DNA of 64,000 nt from Streptomyces sp. Alt3 (lineage in GTDB: Bacteria; Actinomycetota; Actinomycetes; Streptomycetales; Streptomycetaceae), in contig NZ_CP120983.1 of NCBI RefSeq assembly GCF_030719215.1, positions 1,178,001 through 1,242,000 on the forward strand, written 5' to 3'. The translations under genes and the position numbers were made by a program. Position 1 is the first letter of the stretch. Each line of letters opens with the position of its first letter. The notes under the pieces were generated by a model, which saw only the letters and a list, made by a program, of their open reading frames with translations, did no database searches and had not been told where the DNA came from. This document shows positions 31,099 to 39,111 of the stretch, piece after piece.

Positions 31099-32888
31099 GC
31101 GGTACACCGGAGACACCGCGGCTTCCTGTCGCCGACGGCGCGACCGTACGCCGTGCCGTTCGGGGGCTGATCGAGGAGGACGGGCGCGCGATGGCCGGCA
31201 TCGTCCTCCTGACCTGCCTCGCCTCGCTCGCGGGCCTCGCGAGCCCGTGGCTGCTGGGCGACATCGTCACCGGGGTCGAGCAGGGTGACATCACGGCCTC
31301 CGAGGTCGACCTGCTGTCCCTCGGTGTGCTCGGCTCCGCGGTGACCCAGCTCGTGTTGACCCGGTACGCCCGCTGTCACTCCCACCGGTTCGGCGAGCGT
31401 GCCCTGGCCCGGCTGCGCGAGGAGGTCCTCGACCGGACCCTCGCCCTGCCGGCCCGCGTGGTCGAACGGGTCGGCACCGGCGATCTGGTGACCCGTGCGT
31501 CGGTGGACGTCGCCACGGTGGCCTCCACCCTGCGGAACGCGGCACCGGACGTGTTCCTCGCGGCCGTACAGGTCCTCTTCATCCTCGCCGCGGTCTTCCT
31601 GCTGCACCCGTTGCTGGGGCTGTGCGCACTCGTCGGCATGCCCCTCGTGTGGTGGGCCGCCCGCTGGTACCTCGCCAGGGCCAGGGACGCCTACCTCGCG
31701 GAGGGCGCGGCCGGGGCGGACGTCGCCGAGGCCCTGAACGCCACGGCCCAAGGCGCCCACACCGTGGAGGCGTTCGGCCTGGGAACGGACCGGGTGCTCC
31801 ACACGGACAGGGCCGTCGACGCGGCGTACCGAGCGGGCCGGCGCACCTTGTTCCTGCGTACGGTGCTGTTCCCCGTGACCGGGTTCGCGCACACGCTGCC
31901 CCTGGCACTGGTGCTCCTGGCCGGGGGTCTGGCGTACCTCGACGGTGCGGTCGACCTGGGCGTGGTGGTGGCGGGCGGCCTCTACATGTGGCAGCTGGTC
32001 GACCCCCTCGACCGCGCGCTCACCTGGGTGGAGCAGCTCCAGCGCAGCGGGGCGTCCCTGGCCCGGATCAAGGGCGTCGGCCTGGTCACCGGAACGGCCG
32101 CCCCCGACACCCCACGGCCGGCCGACGACCGCATCGAGGTCTCCGGGGTGCACTATTCCTACGCGGGCACGCACGACGTGCTGAAGGGCATCGATCTGAC
32201 GGTGCGTCCCGGTGAGCGGCTGGCACTGGTCGGCGCCTCGGGTGCGGGCAAGTCCACCCTCGGCAAACTGATGTCCGGAGTGGGGGCGCCCCGTACGGGG
32301 ACGGTCACCGTGGGCGGTGTCCCGGTGGCGGCCCTCGCCGCGGCGGGTACGCTCGGCAACCGCATCGTCCTGATCACCCAGGAGCACCACGTGTTCCTGG
32401 GGACCTTGCGGGAGAACCTCGCGATCGCGGCGCCTGAAGCGGACGACCATGCCATGCTCGCGGCACTCGCCCGGGTGGAGGCCGACTGGGCGGGGGAGCT
32501 GGTGGACGGTCTGGAGACCCGGCTCGGACCCGGCGGGGTCCGGCTCGACGCCGCACAGGCCCAGCAGCTCACTCTCGCCCGGGTGGATCTCGCCGATCCC
32601 CATACGCTGATCCTGGACGAGGCGACGGCGCTGCTCGACCCCACGACCGCACGGCAGGCCGAGCGTGCCATGGCCGCCGTACGCGCCGACCGCACGGTCA
32701 TCTCCATCGCGCACCGCCTGCAGACCGCCCACGATGCCGACCGGGTCGCCGTCATGGAGTCCGGCCGGATCGTCGAGCTCGGTACCCACGACGAACTGAT
32801 CTGCGCGGACGGCGCGTACGCGGCTCTCTGGCGCTCCTGGAACGGCCAGGGACGGGAGCAGGTGGCAGAGCGGCGTGATCGTCCGTGA
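31095..32888 (+). CDS. ABC exporter half-transporter with canonical Walker motifs and altered signature
   Basis: The 597-residue partner keeps Walker A (GASGAGKSTLGKL), the Q-loop (LITQEHHVFLG), Walker B (TLILDEATALLDP) and switch His (ISIAHRLQ). Its ABC signature, however, reads LDAAQAQQL instead of LSGGQ. Paired with the upstream protein this gives one fully competent ATP site (this Walker A with the partner's VSGGQ) and one fully degenerate site. The membrane part begins near DGRAMAGIVLLTCLASLAGL. ATGA overlap ensures equal synthesis. Likely role: export of a lipid, drug or peptide; no substrate clue is visible. Confidence 0.92.
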   Translation: MSGTPETPRLPVADGATVRRAVRGLIEEDGRAMAGIVLLTCLASLAGLASPWLLGDIVTGVEQGDITASEVDLLSLGVLGSAVTQLVLTRYARCHSHRFGERALARLREEVLDRTLALPARVVERVGTGDLVTRASVDVATVASTLRNAAPDVFLAAVQVLFILAAVFLLHPLLGLCALVGMPLVWWAARWYLARARDAYLAEGAAGADVAEALNATAQGAHTVEAFGLGTDRVLHTDRAVDAAYRAGRRTLFLRTVLFPVTGFAHTLPLALVLLAGGLAYLDGAVDLGVVVAGGLYMWQLVDPLDRALTWVEQLQRSGASLARIKGVGLVTGTAAPDTPRPADDRIEVSGVHYSYAGTHDVLKGIDLTVRPGERLALVGASGAGKSTLGKLMSGVGAPRTGTVTVGGVPVAALAAAGTLGNRIVLITQEHHVFLGTLRENLAIAAPEADDHAMLAALARVEADWAGELVDGLETRLGPGGVRLDAAQAQQLTLARVDLADPHTLILDEATALLDPTTARQAERAMAAVRADRTVISIAHRLQTAHDADRVAVMESGRIVELGTHDELICADGAYAALWRSWNGQGREQVAERRDRP

Positions 32889-32985
32889 ACCCGGCGGACG
32901 GTCCTCCCCGAGCGGGAGCGTGCACGGGCGCCTAGCGTAGGAAAGCGCAGAGAGCGACGCGGCCCTTCGAACGGCGGAGGACGAC

Positions 32986-33459
32986 ATGGCCGTACGGCAC
33001 CGTCTGATCAGGAAATCGCCCGAGGACGTCTGGCGGGTCCTCTCCGACGCCGAGCGCTACGGGGACTGGGTCGTCGGCACGTCACGGGCCGAGCCCGACG
33101 AGGGTCGGTGGCCGGAAGTGGGGGCGGCCCTGCGCTACGAGATCGCGCTCGGACCGCTGACCCTGCACAACCGGACCGTCGTGCGCCGCAGCGAGCCGAC
33201 GTCCGTCCTCGAACTGGAGGCCGACAGCGGCCGACTCGGTACGGCGAGGATCGCGATGGAGCTGCGGCCCTGGGGTGAGAACACCTTGCTCATCTTCGAC
33301 GAACACCCGTTGCGCGGCGCCGGGGGCGCCCTGCACAACGGTCTCCTGGAGGTGGCGCAACAGGTGCGGCACCGCGCCATGCTCGGGCGTCTCGCCCGGC
33401 TGTGCGAGGACGCCGAGGCCGGCCAGGACGCGGGGAATCCGCTGCCGCGCGGGACCTGA
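32986..33459 (+). CDS. SRPBCC (START-like) family protein
   Basis: The 157-residue protein has the helix-grip opening HRLIRKSPEDVWRVLSDAER, then YGDWVVGTSRAEPDE and a hydrophobic-cavity strand series (LHNRTVVRRSEPTSVLELEA). This is the polyketide-cyclase/START-like fold that binds hydrophobic ligands. The ATG has gcggagga upstream. It lies on the same strand as the next FAD-dependent oxidoreductase with 86 bases between; a joint role with that enzyme on a hydrophobic substrate is inference. Confidence 0.85.
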   Translation: MAVRHRLIRKSPEDVWRVLSDAERYGDWVVGTSRAEPDEGRWPEVGAALRYEIALGPLTLHNRTVVRRSEPTSVLELEADSGRLGTARIAMELRPWGENTLLIFDEHPLRGAGGALHNGLLEVAQQVRHRAMLGRLARLCEDAEAGQDAGNPLPRGT

Positions 33460-33465
33460 ACCGGC

Positions 33466-33501
33466 ACCGGGACCGGAAGCAGTACCGGGACCGGAAACAG
33501 C
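33466..33501 (+). repeat. Tandem 18-bp repeat, two copies
   Basis: accgggaccggaagcagt is followed at once by a near copy (accgggaccggaaacagc) in the spacer before the FAD oxidoreductase gene. It may affect spacing or folding of the leader; no function is known. Confidence 0.5.
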
Positions 33502-33545
33502 CGCCGGACACCGTGCGGATCCGCGCACCGAGCCAGGAGCCAGTC

Positions 33546-35165
33546 ATGCCGGACGCTGTAGTGATCGGGGCGGGCCCCAACGGGCTGGTCGCCGCGAACC
33601 TCCTGGCCGATGCGGGCTGGAGCGTGGAGGTTCTGGAGGCCCAGGAAGAGCCCGGAGGCGCGGTCCGGCACGACCACGGGGTCCACCCTGACTTCGCCAG
33701 CGACCTCTTCAGCTCCTTCTACCCCCTCGCCGCCGCCTCCCCCGTCCTGGCCGGCCTGCGTCTGGAGCGCGAGGGCCTGGGATGGAGCCACGCGCCGAAG
33801 GTACTGGCCCACCCCCTGCTGGACGGGCGCTGCGCGGTCCTCAGCCGCGACCCGGACGAGACCGCGGCGAGCCTGGAGACGTTCGCTCCCGGGGACGGAG
33901 CCGCGTGGAAGGACCTGCGGGAGGTCTGGGAGACGGTACGGCCCGACATCCTCGACGCCTTGTTCACGCCCTTCCCCCCACTCCGCGCCGGGGCTCGGCT
34001 GGCGCTGCGGCTGCGCGCGGCCGGCGGGCTCCGGCTGGCCAGGACGATGGTGCTGCCGGTGCGGCGGCTGGGCGAGGAGGAGTTCCGGGGCGAGGGCGGC
34101 AGGCTCCTGCTCGCGGGCAATGCCCTGCACGCGGACCTCGCCCCGGAGTCGGCGGGCAGCGGGGGCTTCGGCTGGCTCATGTCCATGCTCGCCCAGACCT
34201 ACGGCTTTCCCGTGCCCACCGGCGGCTCCGGAGCGCTCACCGGCGCGCTCGTCCGCCGCCTGGCCCGCCGTGGCGGCACCGTCCGCTGCGGGGAACAGGT
34301 CACCGAGGTCGTCGTGCGCGCGGGAAGGGCAGTCGGCGTCCGCACGAGGAGCGGCGAGGAGGTGCCCGCCCGCAGGGCGGTCCTGGCCGATGTGTCCGCA
34401 CCGGCTCTGTACGGATCCCTGGTGGCCGAGCGCCACCTGCCCGGGCGGCTGCTGGCGGACCTGGAGCGCTTCCAGTGGGACTTCGCCACGTTCAAGGTCG
34501 ACTGGGCACTGAACGGCCCGGTTCCCTGGGCCTGCCCGGAGGCCGCGCGCGCCGGAACCGTCCACCTGGCGGAGGGCGTTGACGGCCTCACCCGTTTCGC
34601 GGCGCAGATCGCCATGGGACGTGTCCCCGACCAGCCTTTCGCGCTCTTCGGCCAGATGACCACGACCGACCCCGGCCGCTCGCCCCGGGGCACCGAGTCC
34701 GCGTGGGCCTACACGCACGTACCGCACCACGTGCGGGGGGACGCCGGGGGCGAGGGACTGTCCGGTTCATGGGACATCGGGGAGCAGGAGCTCATGGCCG
34801 ACCGCGTCGAGGTACAGGTCGAGCGCTACGCTCCCGGGTTCCGCGGCCTCATCAGGGCCCGGCGCATCCTCGCCCCGCCGACGATGGAGAGCATGGACGC
34901 CAACCTCCGCGGCGGCGCCATCAACGGCGGCACCACGGCCATGCACCAGCAGCTGGTCTTCCGCCCCTCCCCCGGCACCGGGCGCCCGGAGACTCCCGTT
35001 CCCGGTCTGTTCCTCGCGTCCTCCTCCGCGCACCCCGGAGGAGGAGTCCACGGTGCGCCCGGAGCCAACGCGGCGAGGGCGGCCCTGCGTGGACGGCACA
35101 CCGGCGCCCTGTCCCTCCTCCAGAGCCGGCTCACCCACCGCGACCGCGCAGGTCGGCGTCCATGA
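33546..35165 (+). CDS. FAD-dependent oxidoreductase related to phytoene desaturases (COG1233 type)
   Basis: The 539-residue protein begins with a Rossmann FAD motif (VVIGAGPNGLVAANLLADAG) and the following GG-doublet (EEPGGAVRHDHG). It ends with the family's second dinucleotide segment (FLASSSAHPGGGVHGAPGAN). This pattern fits the NAD(P)/FAD oxidoreductases around phytoene desaturase and PYROXD2, not a true carotenoid enzyme since no crt genes are present. The ATG at 33546 follows aggagc. An upstream in-frame extension overlaps the SRPBCC gene and is unlikely to be translated. Substrate unknown. Confidence 0.88.
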   Translation: MPDAVVIGAGPNGLVAANLLADAGWSVEVLEAQEEPGGAVRHDHGVHPDFASDLFSSFYPLAAASPVLAGLRLEREGLGWSHAPKVLAHPLLDGRCAVLSRDPDETAASLETFAPGDGAAWKDLREVWETVRPDILDALFTPFPPLRAGARLALRLRAAGGLRLARTMVLPVRRLGEEEFRGEGGRLLLAGNALHADLAPESAGSGGFGWLMSMLAQTYGFPVPTGGSGALTGALVRRLARRGGTVRCGEQVTEVVVRAGRAVGVRTRSGEEVPARRAVLADVSAPALYGSLVAERHLPGRLLADLERFQWDFATFKVDWALNGPVPWACPEAARAGTVHLAEGVDGLTRFAAQIAMGRVPDQPFALFGQMTTTDPGRSPRGTESAWAYTHVPHHVRGDAGGEGLSGSWDIGEQELMADRVEVQVERYAPGFRGLIRARRILAPPTMESMDANLRGGAINGGTTAMHQQLVFRPSPGTGRPETPVPGLFLASSSAHPGGGVHGAPGANAARAALRGRHTGALSLLQSRLTHRDRAGRRP

Positions 35166-35237
35166 CGGGAGCGTTCCGTCGGGCGGCCCGCGTCGGTCGT
35201 GCCGTCCGGCCTGCTCGGACGCCGGCCCGGCGCGCGC

Positions 35238-35450
35238 TCAGCGCGGTTGCGAAAGCTGCACCCGCTCCGCTTCGGGTCCGCGCCGACGCTGGACGACGTC
35301 GAAACTCACCGTCTGCCCCGCCACGAGCCCCACGGGACACGCCTCGATGATCGCCGAGAAGTGGACGATGATTTCCGGCCCGCCGGCGCTGGGGCGGATG
35401 TATCCGTAACCCTTCTCGGCGTTGAATACCTGCACTGTTCCTTCGGCCAT
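35238..35450 (-). CDS. Cold-shock-domain protein
   Basis: A 70-residue CSD protein with RNP1 KGYGYIRP and RNP2 IIVHFSAI, shorter and more diverged than the standard CspA set (KGFGFI, VFVHF). It binds single-stranded RNA or DNA and acts as an RNA chaperone. The ATG at 35450 is chosen from aaggagag 6 bases upstream; the 12-residue upstream extension is not family-like. It ends RGPEAERVQLSQPR. Monocistronic, convergent to the oxidoreductase gene. Confidence 0.9.
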   Translation of the reverse strand: MAEGTVQVFNAEKGYGYIRPSAGGPEIIVHFSAIIEACPVGLVAGQTVSFDVVQRRRGPEAERVQLSQPR

Positions 35451-35709
35451 ATGTACCTCTCCTTCAGAGATTTCTCTCCGGTGCATGTGTATCCGCAGTC
35501 GGTCGACCGCCGGGCGTCCCCCGATAATTCACTGACGGCATATTAGGGCCACCACTTGAGCAGTCACGCGGTACGCAGCGCACTGTTCGCGGTCTCCGCC
35601 AGGACGCGAGTGCGAGCGTCACTCCAATGCCCCGCGGGTCGCGTCCCGGCCCATGAGGGAAGACCGCTGACGGGTGTCCGTCACGTCACTGTCGGGGCGC
35701 GCTCCTCGC

Positions 35710-35937
35710 TCACGACGACGAACTCTTCCTGCGAAGCGAATCCGGCTTGTGCACCGCCCGTCGACCGGTCTCGTCGCTCTCGACCTCGTACTGCGGCTCG
35801 TCCTTCGAAGCGTCGACAGAGCGCCCGGCGGCCTCGGTTCGCTTCGTGATCTTTCCCTTCACCTTCCCCTGCACGGAGTGCCCATGACTCTGCCAGGAGA
35901 CACTGTCGTCCTTTTTCAGGTTCTTCTTCTTGGTCAC
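35710..35937 (-). CDS. DUF2945 (hypervirulence-associated TUDOR-like) protein
   Basis: The roughly 75-residue basic protein carries the DUF2945 pattern: LKKDDSVSWQSHGHSVQGKV, then DEPQYEVESDETGRRAVHKP. This is a small beta-barrel of unknown function, common in bacteria and fungi. I prefer the GTG at 35937 because agcggag then lies 8 bases upstream; a GTG at 35946 would have almost no spacing. The 223 bases between it and the cold-shock gene hold no recognised gene. Confidence 0.82.
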   Translation of the reverse strand: MTKKKNLKKDDSVSWQSHGHSVQGKVKGKITKRTEAAGRSVDASKDEPQYEVESDETGRRAVHKPDSLRRKSSSS

Positions 35938-36106
35938 GATGGGCACTCCGCTTCTCGGTCGGTATCACGACCCCGCGTCCCACTGTCCCGTCCGTCAGCA
36001 CGCGCCGCACCTCAGCCGTGCGTGTTGGACGCGTCCGGGATGCCGCCCTGCGGAACGGTGCAATCGCGACACGAGATCCGTTCGATATCCGAAGGAGTTC
36101 ACCGAC

Positions 36107-36716
36107 ATGACTCGCGCACTCGCACTCGTCTGCACTTTGTCACCGTCCCCCGGGCGCTCGAGCAGCGAACTGCTCGCCGAGCAGATCATGGCCGAACTCG
36201 CGACCCTCGGCGTACAGGGGGAACCGGTACGCGTCGTCGACCACGACGTGCGGCCGGGAGTCGCCCAGGACATGGGCCGGGGAGACGCCTGGCCGGGGCT
36301 GCGGCAGAAACTGATGGCCGCGGACATCGTGCTCGTGTCCACTCCCATCCGGCTGGGGCACCCTTCGAGCCTGTGCCGGCGCGTCCTCGAACGCATGAAC
36401 GCCGACATCTCCGAAACGGATGACGAGGGGCGTCAGTTGACCTACCTACGGCAAGGTGGGCATCGCCGCGGTCGTGGGGAACGAGGACGGCGCGCACAAG
36501 GTCAGCGCGGATCTCTTCCAGGGACTCGACGGCCTGGGCTTCTCACTGGCTCCCGGAGCTGTGACCTACTGGGTCGGCGAAGCTCGGCACGGCACCGACT
36601 ACCAGGATATGGACCGGACACCCGACGCGGTCGCCTCCGCGACCCGCACCCTCGCCGTCAACGCGGCGCACCTGGCCCAGATGCTCGCCGGCTCCCCGTA
36701 CCCGCCCAGCTCCTGA
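36107..36716 (+). pseudogene. Flavodoxin-fold NAD(P)H-dependent reductase gene broken by a 4-bp duplication
   Basis: From the ATG at 36107 (gaaggag upstream) the frame encodes a flavodoxin-like reductase: ALVCTLSPSPGRSSSELLAE, DIVLVSTPIRLGHPSSLCRR, ISETDDEGRQLTY. The sequence then reads cctacctacg (36441-36450), where one ctac unit appears duplicated. The correct continuation (YGKVGIAAVVGNEDGAHKVS... to a stop at 36716) lies in another frame. Removing four bases restores a full-length protein of about 200 residues. As sequenced, translation would continue out of frame and lose the second half of the flavin fold. A sequencing error is possible but a clean tandem 4-mer duplication is a typical slippage mutation. 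Confidence 0.85.
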
Positions 36717-36780
36717 CCGGCGAACCCGGGCCGGAGATTCGTGTCCCTCCGCCCGGGGAGCCGCCGCCGGGGCGTGAGGG

Positions 36781-37782
36781 TCAGGCGGACAGTGCGGGGA
36801 TGATCGTGGAGCCGTAGGCGTCGATGGTCGCCTCCCTCGCGTCGTGCATGTCGTAGACGGCGAACTGGTCGACACCCAGGTCGCGCAGGACCTGGAGCTT
36901 CTCGATGTGGGCGTCGGCGGGCCCCAGCAGGCAGAAGCGGTCCACGATCTCGTCGGGGACGAAGGCCGTGTCCGGGTTCCCGGTGCGGCCGTGATGGCTG
37001 TAGTCGTATCCGGAGCGTCCGGCGATGTACGCCGTGAGGGCCTCGGGCACGAGAGCGGAGTGCTCGCCGTAACGGGAGACGAGGTCGGCCACGTGGTTGC
37101 CGACCATGCCGCCGAACCAGCGGCACTGCTCGCGCGCGTGGTCCAGGTCCTCGCTCACGTAGGCGGGCGCCGCGACGCAGATGGTGACGGAGTCCGGGTC
37201 ACGCCCGGCCGCGGCTGCCGCGTCGCGCACCGCCTTCACCATCCACTCGGTGAGGTAGGGATCGGCCAGCTGGAGAATGAAGCCGTCGGCCTTCTCCCCG
37301 GCCAGGGCGAGGGCCTTCGGCCCGTACGCGCCCATCCAGACGGGCAGCCTGCCGTCCTTCACCCACGGGATACGGACCGGCTGTCCGTCGACGACGGCCT
37401 CGCGCCCCTCGGCGAGGTCCCTGATCACGTCGATCGCCTCGCCCAGTCTGGCCAGGGTGTTGGGTCTGCGGCCCGCCACTCTCATCGCCGAGTCGCCGCG
37501 CCCGATGCCGCAGACGGTGCGGTTCCCGTACATCTCGTTGAGGGTGGCGAACGTGGAGGCCGTGACCTCCCAGGTGCGGGTCCCCGGGTTCGTCACCATC
37601 GGCCCGACGATCATCCGGTCGGTGTGCTCCAGGATCCGGCTGTAGATGACGAAGGGCTCCTGCCACAGCACGGTCGAGTCGAAGGTCCAGCCGTAGCGGA
37701 AGCCGTTGCGTTCCGCTCGGCGCATGAGCCCGACGACGGCCGAGGCGGGCGGGTCGGTCTGGAGGACGAGTCCGAAATCCAT
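36781..37782 (-). CDS. LLM-class F420-dependent oxidoreductase
   Basis: A 333-residue luciferase-like TIM barrel: MDFGLVLQTDPPASAVVGLM, the TNPGTRTWEVTASTFATLNE segment, GIGRGDSAMR and the LPVWMGAYGPKALALAGEKA segment typical of F420-binding LLM enzymes. The ATG at 37782 has aggagc upstream, and the longer open frame adds no family sequence. It is close to a hydantoinase gene; LLM enzymes of this subgroup often accompany hydantoin or pyrimidine catabolism in actinomycetes, which suggests a redox step on a related N-heterocycle. That link is inference. Confidence 0.9.
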   Translation of the reverse strand: MDFGLVLQTDPPASAVVGLMRRAERNGFRYGWTFDSTVLWQEPFVIYSRILEHTDRMIVGPMVTNPGTRTWEVTASTFATLNEMYGNRTVCGIGRGDSAMRVAGRRPNTLARLGEAIDVIRDLAEGREAVVDGQPVRIPWVKDGRLPVWMGAYGPKALALAGEKADGFILQLADPYLTEWMVKAVRDAAAAAGRDPDSVTICVAAPAYVSEDLDHAREQCRWFGGMVGNHVADLVSRYGEHSALVPEALTAYIAGRSGYDYSHHGRTGNPDTAFVPDEIVDRFCLLGPADAHIEKLQVLRDLGVDQFAVYDMHDAREATIDAYGSTIIPALSA

Positions 37783-38122
37783 ACAGATGCTCCTGGTCCG
37801 GTGCTGGCGGGGAACGTGGGTCTGCGGACGCCGGGACCGGCGCGGGCAGCGGTCCTCAGATGTCCCGGGGCGCGCCGGAGCGGCTCGGTGGGCACGTCCG
37901 TGAGCGTCGTGCCGCGACAGAGCTTTCCACATCGAGCCACGCCGGACCCCGTAGGTCGGCCGCCGTGCGGGCGCGTCGCGGGCATCGCCCAAGGGTGGGT
38001 GCTCCCGTCCGGCGGGCGGGCCGCACAGCCTCCACAAAATGAGCATTCGGGGCATGAGCGGTATCGTTTGTGGCGTTTGGGCCAGTTTTCGGCCTCCTGG
38101 GTGGTGACAGTTCCCGCCCTGC

Positions 38123-38138
38123 GGAACAGGCCTGTTCC
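38123..38138. promoter_or_regulatory. Perfect 16-bp palindrome upstream of the hydrolase gene
   Basis: ggaacaggcctgttcc is a perfect inverted repeat 60 bases upstream of the hydrolase ATG, within a 416-base divergent spacer (37783-38198). Position and symmetry fit a dimeric repressor site controlling the hydrolase and possibly the divergent LLM gene. Confidence 0.5.
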
Positions 38139-38198
38139 CGCCCGTTCCGCGCACGAGCAGCACTCCACGCACGAGCACTTCGAGCGGAAGGATCGGCC

Positions 38199-39029
38199 AT
38201 GGGCACGGTCGCCACGGTTGACGGCACGGAGATCTTCTACAAGGACTGGGGCCCGCGCGACGCCCAGCCGATCGTGTTCCACCACGGTTGGCCGCTCAGC
38301 GCGGACGACTGGGACAGCCAGATGCTGTTCTTCCTCGCCCAGGGCTATCGCGTGATCGCCCACGACCGGCGAGGCCACGGGCGCTCCACCCAGAGCGCGG
38401 CTGGCCACGACATGGACACCTACGCGGCGGACGTGTCGGTGCTGGCCGAGGCGCTCGACCTGCGGCAGGCCGTGCACATCGGCCACTCCACCGGCGGGGG
38501 CGAAGTGGCCCGGTACGTCGCCCGGGCCGAGCCGGGCCGGGTGGCCAAGGCGGTCCTCGTCAGTGCCGTACCCCCGGTCATGGTGAAGTCCGCGTCGAAT
38601 CCGGGTGGTCTGCCGATCGAGGTCTTCGACGGGTTCCGCGCCTCCCTGGCGGCCAACCGCGCCCAGTTCTACATCGAGGTGCCGTCGGGTCCGTTCTACG
38701 GGTTCAACCGCCCCGGCGCCGAGGTGTCGCAGGGGCTGATCGACAACTGGTGGAGGCAGGGCATGCGGGGCGCGGCCAACGCCCACTACGAGTGCATCAA
38801 GGCCTTCTCGGAGACCGACTTCACCGAGGACCTGAAGAAGATCGAGGTGCCGGTACTGGTCGCCCACGGCACCGACGACCAGATCGTCCCCTACGAGGAC
38901 GCGGGCCCGCTCTCGGCGAAGCTCCTGCCGAACGGCAGGCTGAAGAGCTACGAGGGCTATCCCCACGGGATGCTCTCGACACATCCTGACGTCATCAACC
39001 CCGACCTCCTGGCCTTCGTGAAGGAGTAG
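38199..39029 (+). CDS. Alpha/beta hydrolase of the non-heme haloperoxidase (perhydrolase) type
   Basis: The 276-residue cytoplasmic protein matches cofactor-free chloroperoxidases. The oxyanion region is [15 protein letters not shown], the nucleophile is Ser in [16 protein letters not shown], Asp is in [12 protein letters not shown] and His is in YEGYPHGML. These enzymes make peracids from carboxylic acids and hydrogen peroxide, or act as esterases. ATG 38199 follows ggaagga. A perfect palindrome lies upstream and a terminator hairpin downstream, so it is probably monocistronic. Confidence 0.93.
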   Translation: MGTVATVDGTEIFYKDWGPRDAQPIVFHHGWPLSADDWDSQMLFFLAQGYRVIAHDRRGHGRSTQSAAGHDMDTYAADVSVLAEALDLRQAVHIGHSTGGGEVARYVARAEPGRVAKAVLVSAVPPVMVKSASNPGGLPIEVFDGFRASLAANRAQFYIEVPSGPFYGFNRPGAEVSQGLIDNWWRQGMRGAANAHYECIKAFSETDFTEDLKKIEVPVLVAHGTDDQIVPYEDAGPLSAKLLPNGRLKSYEGYPHGMLSTHPDVINPDLLAFVKE

Positions 39030-39076
39030 GGAAGCACCGCTTCCCACCCGTCGGCCCGCGGTCCGCACCCGCCCCG

Positions 39077-39111
39077 CCGTCGTGCCGCCCGGCGAGGAGG
39101 CGGCACGACGG
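39077..39111. terminator. Bidirectional terminator hairpin
   Basis: A perfect 13-bp stem (ccgtcgtgccgcc / ggcggcacgacgg) with a 9-base loop between convergent genes. It abuts the hydantoinase stop codon. Confidence 0.85.

Noticed and set aside
29047..31116. A 689-codon minus-strand frame opposite the first ABC half-transporter
   Set aside because: Shadow; the plus-strand frame has clear ABC motifs and an ATGA junction with its partner.
33546..35165. The FAD oxidoreductase considered as a carotenoid phytoene desaturase
   Set aside because: No other crt genes are nearby and the sequence fits the wider COG1233/PYROXD2 group better.
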